Shown piece by piece: positions 17,959 through 28,030 of a stretch of 64,000 bases of DNA. The notes under the pieces are model-generated. The model was not told the origin of the DNA. It saw only the letters and a program-made list of their open reading frames with translations, and made no database searches. The position numbers and the translations under genes were made by a program. Positions within the stretch are counted from its first letter, which is position 1; the number at the start of each line of letters is the position of its first letter. Source of the stretch: Candidatus Zymogenaceae bacterium (lineage in GTDB: Bacteria > Desulfobacterota > Zymogenia > Zymogenales > Zymogenaceae); NCBI GenBank assembly GCA_016933535.1, contig JAFGAS010000086.1:248001-312000 (forward strand). The letters are read 5' to 3'.

Positions 17959-18750
17959 TTATGAACCTTCCGGCAATTTTTCATCGTTCAGCACCCGGAG
18001 CCTTTTCTTTTCTCCGGCCGTCCTGTTCACCTTATCAACGATCTTCCGCTCGGACTCGCTCAGCGTTCCGTGATCGATAAGGTCCGGCCTGCGCTGGACG
18101 GTCCGAGAGACCGATTGATTCATCCTCCAATCTTCAATCTTGCCGTGGTCGCCGGAAACCAGTACCGGGGGAGCCGACATACCCAGATAATGTTGCGGTC
18201 GAGTATACTGGGGATACTTGAGAAATTTCCCATAGAAGGTATCCCCCGATACCGATTCTTTATTACCCACCACCCCGGGTATCTGGCGGGAGAGTGCCTC
18301 GATAATTACGAGAGCGGCCGCCTCTCCGCCTGACAGTACATAGTCTCCGATAGACAGTTCCTCATCCACGAGGCCCTCCGACACGCGCTCATCAACCCCT
18401 TCGTATCTTCCGCAGATAAAGGCAATTCTTTTGAGGCCCGCCAGTTGGACGGCCCTGTCTTGTGTGAACCGTATCCCCTGCGGCGACAGGAGAATTACCC
18501 GCGGTTTGTATCCTCCGCCTCGGCCGATGTGTCGGATTGCACGAAAGATCGGCTCCGGCTTCATCACCATTCCGGCCCCACCCCCGAAGGGGCAATCATC
18601 CACCTGATTGTGTCGGCTCGCCGAAAAATGTCTGATGTCCACTAGGCGTATCGAAATCAGACCGGCGTCAATGGCCTTTTTTATAAGCCCGATCCCAAAC
18701 GGAGATTCGAAGTAATCGGGGAAAATGGTCAGTATATCAATGAGTATCAT
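17959..18750 (-). CDS. trmD: tRNA (guanine-N1-)-methyltransferase
   Basis: Makes m1G37 in tRNAs reading CNN codons, which prevents frameshifts. It is a SPOUT knot enzyme acting as a dimer. DILTIFPDYF at the N-terminus, DDCPFGGGAGMVMKPEP (about 51-67), FICGRYEGVDERV (about 110-122) and SIGDYVLSGGE (about 133-143) are diagnostic. The 263 residues are slightly longer than E. coli TrmD. The start overlaps the rimM stop by 14 bases. Confidence 0.96.
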   Translation of the reverse strand: MILIDILTIFPDYFESPFGIGLIKKAIDAGLISIRLVDIRHFSASRHNQVDDCPFGGGAGMVMKPEPIFRAIRHIGRGGGYKPRVILLSPQGIRFTQDRAVQLAGLKRIAFICGRYEGVDERVSEGLVDEELSIGDYVLSGGEAAALVIIEALSRQIPGVVGNKESVSGDTFYGKFLKYPQYTRPQHYLGMSAPPVLVSGDHGKIEDWRMNQSVSRTVQRRPDLIDHGTLSESERKIVDKVNRTAGEKKRLRVLNDEKLPEGS

Positions 18751-19258
18751 GAAATACCGGCCCGAACGACGGCTCGATCACCATCCTGCGTTCCGGGATA
18801 TTTACCTCCAAAACCGCCTCGAAAGTACCCGGAATCAAGATCTCCTCACCGTTTGTTCCCTCGACGACAAAAACGTCATTGGCTCCGGTGGGAAGAATAG
18901 AAGTTATTATTCCGTAATAGGTCCCCGCCGAATCATATACGCTCATCCCTATAAGGTCTTGCCAGTAATACTCGTCCTCTTGTGCATCGGGCAAGTCTTC
19001 CCTGTTAATAACTATTCGGTTTCCGACCAAATCCTCGGCCTGCTCCCTCGTATGGATTCCCTCGATCTTCAAGGTGACCAGTCTGCCCATAGGGTTCGCA
19101 TCGCGGATCGATATCTCGAGACGATTCCCGTCGGCCGATACCATAAACAGCCGCGTGGGCCTGACAAAACTTTCCGGAGAATCGGCAAAGCTCCTTACCT
19201 TGACCGCACCGTTGAGCCCGTGGGGTTTTATGATTTCCCCGAGGATTATTTCCTTCAT
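18737..19258 (-). CDS. rimM: 16S rRNA processing protein RimM
   Basis: 30S maturation factor that binds S19 and helps fold the 3' head domain. The N-terminal RimM domain (KEIILGEIIKPHGLNGAVKVRSFADSPESF region, residues 3-32) is followed by a PRC-barrel domain (about 95-170) with EYYWQDLIGMSVYD and EILIPGTFEAVLEVN. Length (173 residues) is normal. It lies two bases after the khpA stop and overlaps trmD. Confidence 0.95.
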   Translation of the reverse strand: MKEIILGEIIKPHGLNGAVKVRSFADSPESFVRPTRLFMVSADGNRLEISIRDANPMGRLVTLKIEGIHTREQAEDLVGNRIVINREDLPDAQEDEYYWQDLIGMSVYDSAGTYYGIITSILPTGANDVFVVEGTNGEEILIPGTFEAVLEVNIPERRMVIEPSFGPVFHDTH

Positions 19259-19260
19259 AC

Positions 19261-19500
19261 CTATTCTAGAATTTCGAGAACCGCCCTCTTGTTTATTTTG
19301 GTTGATGCCGCCGAGAGGATGGTCCTCATGGCCCGCGCGGTTCGGCCCTGCTTTCCGATCACTTTGCCAAGGTCTTCCTTGGCAACCTTGAGTTCGATAA
19401 CCGACGTCTGTTCACCTTCTACTTCTGTTACCTCAACCTTATCCGGGTTGTCGACGAGGGCCTGAGCAATGTACTTAATAAGCTCTTTCATAGCCATCAT
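19261..19500 (-). CDS. khpA: KH-domain RNA-binding protein KhpA
   Basis: 79-residue single-KH protein (YlqC/KhpA), a small RNA-binding protein commonly encoded between rpsP and rimM. The GxxG loop is in [18 protein letters not shown] (about 46-63). The ATG at 19500 is chosen because GGAGGTGAT lies at ideal distance. A longer reading from 19527 would start upstream of that Shine-Dalgarno sequence. Confidence 0.93.
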   Translation of the reverse strand: MMAMKELIKYIAQALVDNPDKVEVTEVEGEQTSVIELKVAKEDLGKVIGKQGRTARAMRTILSAASTKINKRAVLEILE

Positions 19501-19545
19501 ACCAATCACCTCCAGTGTCAGCCTCACAACGGTAATACACTATGA

Positions 19546-19809
19546 TTATTCAGGTTTTGTTCCGTTTGCCGTTATCCCCTCTCTCTTGAGGATATTTCTT
19601 ACGGTACCGGTTACCTGCGCCCCCCGGGTGAGCCATTCTCGGATCTTTTCCTCTCTTACCGTAACGGTGGCAGGCTCCGTTAATGGATTATACGTACCGA
19701 CTATTTCTAAGAAACGACCTCCTCTCGGCGCCTCGCTGTTTGCAACCACAATTCTATAAAACGGTTTCTTTTTCGCGCCGATTCGCTGTAGTCTGATTTT
19801 TACAGGCAT
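19546..19809 (-). CDS. rpsP: 30S ribosomal protein S16
   Basis: 87-residue S16, beginning [20 protein letters not shown] with the family's [13 protein letters not shown] and IGTYNPL-like (VGTYNPL) motifs. It is an early 30S assembly protein. It lies between ffh and khpA, the common gene order, and has a 17-base gap after ffh. Confidence 0.97.
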   Translation of the reverse strand: MPVKIRLQRIGAKKKPFYRIVVANSEAPRGGRFLEIVGTYNPLTEPATVTVREEKIREWLTRGAQVTGTVRNILKREGITANGTKPE

Positions 19810-19826
19810 AGTTTATTCTCACCCCC

Positions 19827-21164
19827 TTACATGGGGAAGGGGAGATTACCCCTTCCAATTTTTTTTAAACCGCCCTTGGACAGTTTTTTCAACATCTTCT
19901 TTGCGGCCCCATACTTTTTCAGCAGCTTATTGACATCCTCAACCCGCGTGCCGCTTCCGGCCGCAATCCTTTTTCTCCTGCTTCCGTTGATGATGGCATG
20001 GTTATCCCGCTCTCTTCTGGTCATCGAGTTTATGATCGCCTCTATCTTCTTGAGCTCGTGCTCCGCCTCCCGGTAATCGACCTTCGCTGGAAGACCTTTC
20101 ATCCCCGGCATCATACCGAGGATTCCTTCTATCGAGCCCATTTTCTTAATGCTCCTTATCTGATCCAGGAAGTCGTCAAGAGAAAAATCTCCTTTTTTGA
20201 CCTTCCTTTCGAGGTCTTTCGCCTGCTTTTCGTCGACGGCGCTTTGGGCCTTTTCCACGAGCCCGATGATGTCCCCCATGCCGAGGATCCGGGTGGCCAT
20301 CCGCCCCGGTTCAAAAGGCATGAGGTCTTCAAGTTTCTCGCCTACCCCTGCAAATTTAATCGGTGCCCCTGAGACCGCCTTTATGGAAAGGGCCGCGCCT
20401 CCCCGCGTATCCCCGTCAAGTTTAGTCAGGATTACTCCGGTGAGGCCGAGCGCTTCATGAAACTTTGCCGCCACCGTGACGGCATCCTGGCCCGACATAG
20501 AATCGGCCACCAGAAGGACCTCCCGGGGGGCGATCGCTCGCTTTAAAGCCGCCAGCTCTCCCATCAATTGTTCATCGACCGCAAGTCTTCCGGCGGTGTC
20601 GATAATAACGGTATCTACCCCCTTTTTGGAGGCATACGAAAGCGCGTCGGCGCAAATACGGTTAGGGCTTTGTTCACGGTCGTTCGAGAATACCTCGATC
20701 CCGATCCGCTGGCCGATTGAGACCAGCTGATTGCGCGCCGCGGGCCTCATGGTATCGGCCGCTACCATGAGCGTATTGCGGCTCTTCTTTGATAGATGCA
20801 GGGCAAGCTTTCCGGCAGTCGTCGTCTTGCCGGAGCCGACCAGCCCCACCAACATGATCACCGCCGGACTCGGTCCCGAGAGAGAAAGGCCTTCGCCCTC
20901 TATGCCGAGGAGGCCCACCAGTTCATCATGAACGATTTTTATAAATTGCTGGCCGGGAGTTACCCGGGGCGTCACCTCCGTTCCAAGGGCCTTATCCCGG
21001 ACGGATGCCGTAAAAGACTTGACGACTTTGAAATTTACGTCAGCTTCCAACAGGGCTAATCGTATTTCCCTGAGGGCCTCCGAGATATTTTCTTCCGATA
21101 ATCGTGCTCGTCCTCTGACTTTGGAGAAGATCGTGTTGAATTTATCGGAGATGGCGTCAAACAA
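19827..21164 (-). CDS. ffh: Signal recognition particle protein Ffh (SRP54)
   Basis: GTPase that binds signal sequences and 4.5S RNA and delivers nascent inner-membrane proteins to FtsY. It has an N domain (about 1-85) and a G domain with GLVGSGKTTTAGKLA (about 107-121), DTAGR and TKLDGDTRGG. The Met-rich M domain (about 300-445) has MGSIEGILGMMPGMK and RKRIAAGSG, the RNA-binding segment. It is the first gene of the block; its promoter should lie in the AT-rich 100 bases upstream (21165-21264). Confidence 0.97.
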   Translation of the reverse strand: MFDAISDKFNTIFSKVRGRARLSEENISEALREIRLALLEADVNFKVVKSFTASVRDKALGTEVTPRVTPGQQFIKIVHDELVGLLGIEGEGLSLSGPSPAVIMLVGLVGSGKTTTAGKLALHLSKKSRNTLMVAADTMRPAARNQLVSIGQRIGIEVFSNDREQSPNRICADALSYASKKGVDTVIIDTAGRLAVDEQLMGELAALKRAIAPREVLLVADSMSGQDAVTVAAKFHEALGLTGVILTKLDGDTRGGAALSIKAVSGAPIKFAGVGEKLEDLMPFEPGRMATRILGMGDIIGLVEKAQSAVDEKQAKDLERKVKKGDFSLDDFLDQIRSIKKMGSIEGILGMMPGMKGLPAKVDYREAEHELKKIEAIINSMTRRERDNHAIINGSRRKRIAAGSGTRVEDVNKLLKKYGAAKKMLKKLSKGGLKKIGRGNLPFPM

Positions 21165-21264
21165 GGGTTATCTCCAGAATTACATGACGGGATACAAAAC
21201 GCCTTTTTACAACATATATTATTTTTTTTCTTCTGTCAAGTATATGTTTTTTTGTAAATACATG

Positions 21265-21954
21265 TTATTGGTCCTTATCGATATCCTTATCGATATTCTC
21301 TTCGTCTCGCCCGGTAAAGTCCAGCCTTCCCTCCATACCGAAGATATACGACGCGAACAAGAGGAAATAGAAGGCCGGTATCATCACAAAAAAGTGACCG
21401 AACGGAAGAGAAATAACCAAGAGCATCGCCGCCACAAAAAGGAAACCGACGGCCCATACGCCCAGAGATCTGATGACATAGGTTGTCGCCATGTTCCTTA
21501 CGGCAATCAGGACATCCTCAAAGTGCAGGGCGGCGCGAAAAGAACCCCCCGCACGAATCATAAACAGTACCGCCATGGGTACAACAAACGTCGACGAGAG
21601 AAAGAGGATCGAGCTTAATACGAGAAAGATAAAACCTATATTAACCGCAATGACGTGAGGAATGACGAGGATAAAAAAGATACCAAGGGAAAACGGAACG
21701 AGGGACACGAGCCCATAGACAAATAGGATTCCCAGCGCCTTAATCCCCATCAATAAGAGCCCGATAAAATCCTCCCAGCGGGGAATCTCCGAAGACCCAT
21801 CCATGATACCCCGGGTGCTTTTGACGGCGTATCCCACAGCAACGAGACTTCCCAGGAGCGGGATAAGGCTTATCGCGCAGCCCAAGAGGAATCGCTTCGG
21901 GTATTTTTCCCCGATTAAGGGATACTTAAACGCGTTGATAATTTCAGACCACAT
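21265..21954 (-). CDS. DUF4013-type membrane protein
   Basis: 229-residue polytopic membrane protein with about five or six hydrophobic segments, for example FLLGCAISLIPLLGSLVAVG (about 24-43). A short cytoplasmic motif, EIPRWEDFIGLLLMGIKALG, resembles the PxWxD-F signature of DUF4013 proteins. The C-terminus is acidic and repetitive (EENIDKDIDKDQ). The function of the family is unknown. It is the only gene between the oxidoreductase cluster and ffh. Confidence 0.65.
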   Translation of the reverse strand: MWSEIINAFKYPLIGEKYPKRFLLGCAISLIPLLGSLVAVGYAVKSTRGIMDGSSEIPRWEDFIGLLLMGIKALGILFVYGLVSLVPFSLGIFFILVIPHVIAVNIGFIFLVLSSILFLSSTFVVPMAVLFMIRAGGSFRAALHFEDVLIAVRNMATTYVIRSLGVWAVGFLFVAAMLLVISLPFGHFFVMIPAFYFLLFASYIFGMEGRLDFTGRDEENIDKDIDKDQ

Positions 21955-22222
21955 AACTGCTCTAATAGTAAAGAGGCTGGCCTTCGCCGCTTTAGTTACC
22001 GACCTCTTTAACCCCTATAATTATAACGTATATTGTGCCCTTCTGTATTACCATTGATTATCGGTCCGACTCCGCCGCCCCTCTTTTCCCCACCCTTGAC
22101 CCGGTCAACCCGATCGGCAATTTTTGTCCCCCTTTTATCCGGGTGCAAAAGCCGAAAATTCTTCTGACAATACCGTTGCACCGGATTATTGTCAAGGTAA
22201 AACAATTGCCCTCGATCGGCCC

Positions 22223-22666
22223 TTAGAGCGCGTAAAGCTTCCTTTCGGAAATCAGGTGGACCCAGTTTTGAGTAAGAATCTGTATCGCTTCGTCAATCTT
22301 ATCCACCCCGAGAATCAGTATCGCATTGTCCTTGATCCGCCCGATATAGGGATAGAGGTAATGGACGTTGATCTGCGCGTCCCTCAACGGCCTGAGCACG
22401 GCGTTGAGCCCGCCCGGATGATCGGGGGTCTCCACCGCCAGCACCTCACGCTGCCGGATGTTATACTCTTTGCTCTCGAGAACCAGTATAGCCTTGGCCG
22501 GGTCGTCCACGATCATTCTGACGGTGGTAAGATCTGATGTATCGGCCACCGTAATGGCCCGGATGTTTATTCCCTCCGCACCAAGGACGTCCGAGACTCC
22601 GGAGAGTTTTCCGGGGATGTTTTCCATGACCACTGAAATCTGTTTGATTCGCATATTTTTCGTCAT
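22223..22666 (-). CDS. Tandem ACT-domain protein linked to 2-oxoacid oxidoreductase
   Basis: About 147 residues forming two ACT domains: the first from RIKQISVVMENIPGKLSGV, the second from VLAVETPDHPGGLNAVLRPL. ACT pairs bind small ligands, often amino acids, and stand-alone ones commonly sit beside 2-oxoacid or indolepyruvate oxidoreductases and phenylacetyl-CoA ligases. The ATG at 22666 has GGGTGA upstream. A GTG at 22678, four bases after the gamma-subunit stop, and an ATG at 22654 are alternatives. It is the last gene of the oxidoreductase operon and may sense a branched-chain or aromatic amino acid. Confidence 0.78.
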   Translation of the reverse strand: MTKNMRIKQISVVMENIPGKLSGVSDVLGAEGINIRAITVADTSDLTTVRMIVDDPAKAILVLESKEYNIRQREVLAVETPDHPGGLNAVLRPLRDAQINVHYLYPYIGRIKDNAILILGVDKIDEAIQILTQNWVHLISERKLYAL

Positions 22667-22681
22667 TGATTTGTTCACCCG

Positions 22682-23201
22682 CTACAGGATATCGTAACCG
22701 TTTCTAAGGGCCCCGGCGTTCATTTCGATAATTTTTTTCTTTCCATCGAAGATTTCTTCGAGGCTCAGGACCAGATTGTCCAGGGTGATGAGTTTGGTCT
22801 TACGCACAAAGGCGCCGAGCATCACCATGTTGGCCGTCCGCATATCGCCCAGTTGTTCGGCGATTTTACCCGCATCGACATTCACTACCTGAATATCCTT
22901 TCTGACGGGAGCCTCGTCGATCATCGTCGCATTGATAAAGAGTACGCCTCCCGACTGGAGCTTGTTCTGAAAAGCGTAGAGCGACGGTTTGTTCATCACA
23001 ACGGCAAAATCGGGAGACGAGGAGATAGGCGAGGCAATCTCCTCGTCCGATATCGCCACCGTACAGTTGGCGGTACCTCCCCTCACCTCCGCACCGTAAG
23101 AAGGGAGATACGTTACCTCTCTATCCTCCCACATGGCCGCTACAGCAAACGCGTATCCCATCATAAGGACACCCTGACCGCCGAAACCGGAAAAGACCGT
23201 C

Positions 23202-23212
<11 letters not shown>
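22682..23212 (-). CDS. 2-oxoacid:ferredoxin oxidoreductase, gamma subunit
   Basis: 176-residue gamma subunit of the POR/KOR/VOR family. The N-terminal SGFGGQGVLMMGYAFA and YLPSYGAEVRGGTANCTVAIS motifs are diagnostic. The domain completes the active-site architecture of the heteromeric enzyme that oxidatively decarboxylates 2-oxoacids to acyl-CoA and reduces ferredoxin. It overlaps the beta-subunit gene by 11 bases. Confidence 0.9.
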
Positions 23213-23975
<763 letters not shown>

Positions 23976-25052
23976 TTAGATCAACCCCTTCTGGTAGTAC
24001 TGGCGAGTGATGAGGCGCTGCACTTCCACCGGTGTTGGGACGATTCCGCCCGGACGGCCGTAGAAATATATCTCGGATTCACCTTTGAGGGCAAGTCGTA
24101 CATCCTCTACCATCTGTCCGGCACTCATCTCGAATACGAAAAAGAGCCCGACCGAAGCCGCCCGCCGGTAGATTATCTCGGAGGGAAACGGCCAGAGGGT
24201 GATCGGCCTGATCAATCCTACTCGCATCCCGTCATTTCTGGCCCGTTTCACCGCCCCCTTTGCAATCCGCGCCGCCGTCCCATAGGCGATTACCGCTACC
24301 TTGGCGTCATCCATCATGAATTCTTCGTACTTCGTTTCGTTCTTCTCTATGATTCGATATTTACGCGCGAGTTTCCAGTTAAACTCTTCCATTTCGTGGG
24401 GATTGAGGATCAACGATTTAATGATCCGTGAAGGTCTGTCCTTGGCGCCGTCGAGGATGTAGTCCTTTGGAGGAATCTCACGGGGTTTATAATTATCGTA
24501 AGTCACCGGCTCCATCATCTGGCCGATCATTCCGTCGGCCAGGATCATGACGGGATTGCGGTAGACGTCGGCCACATCGAATGCCTCCATCGTCAGGTCG
24601 GCCAACTCCTGGCATGAAGCCGGGGCATACACCAGCGAGCGGTAGTCTCCGTGACCGCCGCCCCGGGTGGCCTGAAAATAGTCCGACTGGGCCGGAGAGA
24701 TGTTGCCGAGTCCGGGCCCTCCCCGCGCCATGTTCACAATAACACAGGGCAGCTCGCAGCCGGCCAGAAACGAGATTCCTTCCTGCTTGAGGCTGATGCC
24801 GGGGCTTGAGGAAGAGGTCATCACCCGCGCCCCCGCCACCGAGGCACCCAGCGCCATATTGATAGCCGAGATCTCGCTCTCCGATTGAATAAAGACACCT
24901 CCTACCTCGACAAGCCTCCGTGACATATATTCGGGTAGCTGATTCTGGGGGGTGATGGGATAGCCGAAGTAACAGGTGCATCCGGCCTTGATGGCGGCCT
25001 CGCCGACAACGGCGTTTCCCCGCATCAGCTTTTTATTTTTGTTTTTCGTCAC
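23976..25052 (-). CDS. 2-oxoacid:ferredoxin oxidoreductase, alpha subunit (VorB/KorA-like)
   Basis: 358 residues covering the POR N-terminal and transketolase-C-like domains. KLMRGNAVVGEAAIKAGC and CYFGYPITPQNQLPEYM are the usual start of KorA/VorB subunits. MTSSSSPGISLKQEGISFLAGCELPCVIVN is the conserved pyrimidine-side loop. The VorB-like text and the ACT partner favour a branched-chain 2-oxoacid substrate, which is inference. The start overlaps the ferredoxin-subunit gene by 20 bases. Confidence 0.9.
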   Translation of the reverse strand: MTKNKNKKLMRGNAVVGEAAIKAGCTCYFGYPITPQNQLPEYMSRRLVEVGGVFIQSESEISAINMALGASVAGARVMTSSSSPGISLKQEGISFLAGCELPCVIVNMARGGPGLGNISPAQSDYFQATRGGGHGDYRSLVYAPASCQELADLTMEAFDVADVYRNPVMILADGMIGQMMEPVTYDNYKPREIPPKDYILDGAKDRPSRIIKSLILNPHEMEEFNWKLARKYRIIEKNETKYEEFMMDDAKVAVIAYGTAARIAKGAVKRARNDGMRVGLIRPITLWPFPSEIIYRRAASVGLFFVFEMSAGQMVEDVRLALKGESEIYFYGRPGGIVPTPVEVQRLITRQYYQKGLI

Positions 25053-25290
25053 GGTAGACCTCTATGGCCGCTTCAGGACAGGAAATCGCGCAGAGGGTAC
25101 AGGCTGTACACTCATTGTCCTCGGACGGGTTGAATTCAGCGGGGTAGTAACCCTTTGTGTTGAGCCGGGTTGCCTCGGTAATCAGGTGTTTGGGACATGC
25201 CTCAACACAATAGAGGCACCCTTTACACATCTCGACAGCAATGACAATCTTTCCTTTCACGGCACGTCCAAAAATTGTGTAATTAAACAT
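25033..25290 (-). CDS. 2-oxoacid:ferredoxin oxidoreductase, delta (2x[4Fe-4S]) subunit
   Basis: 85-residue ferredoxin-like subunit with two CxxCxxCxxxCP motifs: CKGCLYCVEACP (about 22-33) and CTACTLCAISCP (about 60-71). It relays electrons from the TPP centre to soluble ferredoxin. It is the first gene of the five-gene minus-strand operon, so the promoter should lie in 25291-25531, opposite that of the acyl-CoA synthetase gene. Confidence 0.9.
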   Translation of the reverse strand: MFNYTIFGRAVKGKIVIAVEMCKGCLYCVEACPKHLITEATRLNTKGYYPAEFNPSEDNECTACTLCAISCPEAAIEVYRDEKQK

Positions 25291-25531
25291 TTTAAATGAT
25301 TTCGAATAATTATGTCAAGCATTTTCTCCTTTTTTCTGGGTTCTCCGACGGACTTACACACCACACCGATCTCTATCCATAGCCATCCGCCACCCTCCAC
25401 TAACAGCCTAATTAGTTATCCCTCTTCCGGGCCGTCAATGAGATACTATATTCTTTTCATCCCTTGCATTTCCCCTGCTTTCGTATTATCATGGTTGAAT
25501 CGATGATTTACCAACGGAGGAACAGACTGCT

Positions 25532-27019
25532 ATGGCTAAGAACTTCACTACTGAGCTCAATTCTATCTTCTATCCTGAAAGCATTGCGGTCATCGGTGCC
25601 AGCAACAGGTTTGCGAAGTGGGGCTCATTCATCATGTCCCATCTCCTTGCGGGGGGCTACCAGGGCCGTATATACCCCATCAACCCAAAGGAAAAGGAAA
25701 TTTACGGGAGGAAGGTCTACACAAAACTGGCCGCCGTTCCGGAGAACGTTGACCTGGTCGTTATCACCACGCCGGTCGATTCGATCCTCGACATTACGCG
25801 CCAGTGTATCGACAAAAGAGTTGGAGGAATCGTAACGGTTACCTCAGGATTCTCCGAGACCGGGGCCGACGGAAAACAGATCGAAAAGGATTTGGCCGAT
25901 TTGGTCAATGCAGCCAAAATCCCCATGATAGGCCCCAATACTATGGGAGTCATGTGTACCCAGAAAAAAATGTTCGCCCTGGGCGCCCCTCTTGCCCCTC
26001 GTCGTGGGGATATCTCGTTCATCTCCCAGAGCGGTAATCTCGGGGTCCAGATGCTGGAGTGGGCCGAACAGCAGGGTATCGGGATGAGTAAGTTCGTCGG
26101 CTCAGGAAACGAGTCCGTCATCAGGAAAGACCACATCCTCGAATATTATGCAGACGACCCGGATACAAAGGTTATCCTGATCTACCTGGAGGGAGTCGCC
26201 GAGGGAACCCGGTTTATGAAAATTGCCGAAGAAACCGCGGCAAAAAAGCCCATCATCGCTCTCAAGGGAGGACGCACCGAGGCCGGCGGCGAGGCCGCGC
26301 GATCCCACACCGGATCAATGGCCGGCAACACCGTCATACTCGGATCGGCGTTCCGCCAGAGTGGTGTTATCGAGGCCAAGACCCCCAGTGACATGCTTAA
26401 TTTCTCCGTGGCCATGGCCAACCTCCCGCTTCCTAAGGGGCTCCGGATCGGGGTGATCACCTTCGGCGGCGGCTGGGGTGTCATCACCTGCGACGCGATC
26501 GTGGAGCAGGGAATGCAGGTTGCCGTCCTGAGCCAGGACATCATCGAAAAACTCGATAAGGTCCTTCCGCCGTTCTGGAGCCGCAGAAACCCGGTCGACC
26601 TCGTGGGACAGATCAACCAGGAGGCCTTCGTGGAATCGGTGAAGTTGGTAACCTCTTCGCCGGATGTAGACGCGGTCATCTGCCTGGGAATCGTCGGCGT
26701 TACCAGCATGGGCATCCGCTCCTTCTCTGCATCGGCCGAAGCCGCCGACCTGGACAACGTCGAGTACGCCGTCCGCAAGGCCCGGGACAAGCTGTTCACC
26801 ATCGAACGGGGCTACCTCAACGAGGTAAACGAGATCATGAATCAGACTCACAAGCCCGTCATCAACGTCTCGCTGTACGCCGGCGGCTCTCATGAACGTT
26901 ACCAGTCAAAAACCGGGTATTCCGAGGTAGTTTACCCCACCCCCGAAACGGCAGTTAATTCGCTTGCGGCCATGTATCACCACTACCAGTACCTAAAGGG
27001 TAAGGGTACTATGGAATAG
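25532..27019 (+). CDS. NDP-forming acyl-CoA synthetase, alpha-type subunit
   Basis: 495 residues in the order CoA-binding domain (IAVIGASNRFAKWGS near 19-33), succinyl-CoA ligase-like flavodoxin domain and a third ligase-CoA domain. The phospho-histidine is in RSHTGSMAG (about residue 255). The ATP-grasp beta subunit is absent from the polypeptide and from the neighbourhood, so a partner must be encoded elsewhere. Enzymes of this type make ATP or GTP from acyl-CoA. Divergent placement next to the oxidoreductase suggests it conserves energy from the acyl-CoA produced, which is inference. Confidence 0.82.
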   Translation: MAKNFTTELNSIFYPESIAVIGASNRFAKWGSFIMSHLLAGGYQGRIYPINPKEKEIYGRKVYTKLAAVPENVDLVVITTPVDSILDITRQCIDKRVGGIVTVTSGFSETGADGKQIEKDLADLVNAAKIPMIGPNTMGVMCTQKKMFALGAPLAPRRGDISFISQSGNLGVQMLEWAEQQGIGMSKFVGSGNESVIRKDHILEYYADDPDTKVILIYLEGVAEGTRFMKIAEETAAKKPIIALKGGRTEAGGEAARSHTGSMAGNTVILGSAFRQSGVIEAKTPSDMLNFSVAMANLPLPKGLRIGVITFGGGWGVITCDAIVEQGMQVAVLSQDIIEKLDKVLPPFWSRRNPVDLVGQINQEAFVESVKLVTSSPDVDAVICLGIVGVTSMGIRSFSASAEAADLDNVEYAVRKARDKLFTIERGYLNEVNEIMNQTHKPVINVSLYAGGSHERYQSKTGYSEVVYPTPETAVNSLAAMYHHYQYLKGKGTME

Positions 27020-27101
27020 AAGGCCGCCACTGAGCCAAATCCTACGGGAATTCCGACAGGACGGCGATGGGAGGCAACGCCTCTTATCCTGGGAACATAC
27101 A

Positions 27102-27150
27102 CGCCGCCAAGGACATCGGCATCATGGACCGTTTCCTTGGCGGCGGTTTT
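27102..27150 (+). terminator. Rho-independent terminator after the acyl-CoA synthetase gene
   Basis: Perfect 12-bp arms, CGCCGCCAAGGA (27102-27113) and TCCTTGGCGGCG (27134-27145), are separated by 20 bases and followed by GTTTTA. It closes the plus-strand transcript from 25532. Confidence 0.75.
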
Positions 27151-27280
27151 ACGCCTGCACGAGATGGAAAAACCTGCCCACCCGCACCGGTGTATCGAGC
27201 ATTCACCGGAAATAAAATCGCCGCCGACCGAGACCCGGTGATCTCAGCGGTCCTTTCCCCGGCTGCCTGCAATCGGTTAT

Positions 27281-27515
27281 GTGCGGTGTTCGTACAACAC
27301 GGCGGGAGCCAACGGCTAAATCAGCGCAAAAATAATTCCGCGACGGACCAAACCGGGAAACCATGGTGAAATGGATGCATATTACCTGAAACGATTCATC
27401 CACTCCCCGGTTTCATCGCCGGATCGCCCGTACCGGACGTAACCCGCAGAGCCTGTTTCTTGCCCAATAATATTCAAGGCCCCTACCTGACGGCAGGAAC
27501 CTCGCTCACGCTCAG
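27281..27515 (+). ncRNA. ssrS: Probable 6S RNA
   Basis: No gene fits this gap, but it is rich in nested pairing and ends in its own plus-strand terminator. The 5' side reads GTGCGGTGTTCGTACAAC then GGCGGGAGCCAACGG, like the TGTTCG...GGG..GAGCC bubble side of 6S RNA. The 3' side has CTTG...CAAGGCCCCTACC then CCTGACGGCAGG, matching the E. coli CTTGAACC...TTCAAGGGTTACAGCCTGCGGCGGCA layout. Between them is a long terminal hairpin: AAACCGGG (27350-27357) pairs with CCCGGTTT (27406-27413) and TGGATG (27372-27377) with CATCCA (27397-27402). At about 235 nt it is longer than E. coli 6S (184). Ends are approximate; assignment is by recalled consensus, not by covariance search. Confidence 0.55.
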
Positions 27516-27543
27516 AAGGGGAATATCCCCTTGTCTGTTTTTA
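27516..27543 (+). terminator. Rho-independent terminator of the 6S-like transcript
   Basis: AAGGGGA/TCCCCTT arms around ATA (27516-27532), followed by GTCTGTTTTTAAA on the plus strand. Only the plus-strand side has the T-tract, so it does not serve tRNA-Ala, which is on the minus strand. Confidence 0.7.
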
Positions 27544-27546
27544 AAG

Positions 27547-27622
27547 TGGTGGAGATGATGGGACTCGAACCCACGACCTCAGCGTTGCGAACGCCGCGCT
27601 CTCCCAGCTGAGCTACATCCCC
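27547..27622 (-). tRNA. tRNA-Ala(CGC)
   Basis: Complete cloverleaf with acceptor GGGGATG/CATCTCC and an encoded ACCA end. The anticodon loop TTCGCAA lies on a CGGCG/CGCTG stem with one G-U pair, giving anticodon CGC (reads GCG). The T-loop reads GGTTCGAGTCC. Confidence 0.95.
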
Positions 27623-27949
27623 ATTGTTTTTTATGTAACACCTATCATTTGTTTTGTCAATAGTTTGTTTTACCCCGGAGCACTTCCTGCCTTACGACGG
27701 CCCTCGTTCGCCGGGAAGCGGCCCGTATCGGGTCCGTGCAGACACAGATACACCCGCCATGGATCGGTCTTAGACGACCCTTTTCGCCTCGCCCTCCCCT
27801 TTACAGGATTTGATCCCTCGTCCAATAACAATATCCGGCACGTGTCAGGTACGGGGCATTCGCCGCAGAATCACCGACAATAAAGCGAACAATTTTGACA
27901 GAATTACGTCATTCCTTCGAAAATAATTATTAAAGTGCTTTAAAATATA

Positions 27950-27993
27950 TTGACAATTAATAGAAAAAGATGATATATATTACATAATATATC
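27950..27993 (+). promoter_or_regulatory. PadR-gene promoter with overlapping palindrome
   Basis: TTGACA (27950-27955), an 18-base spacer and TATATA (27974-27979). An inverted repeat, GATATAT-N8-ATATATC (27972-27993), covers the -10 box, where a repressor would block transcription. Autoregulation by the PadR protein is inference. TTAAAG-TG-CTTTAA occurs just upstream near 27930. Confidence 0.5.
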
Positions 27994-28030
27994 CTATGCT
28001 ATTTTAAGTTCACTATTCGAGTATGTATAA

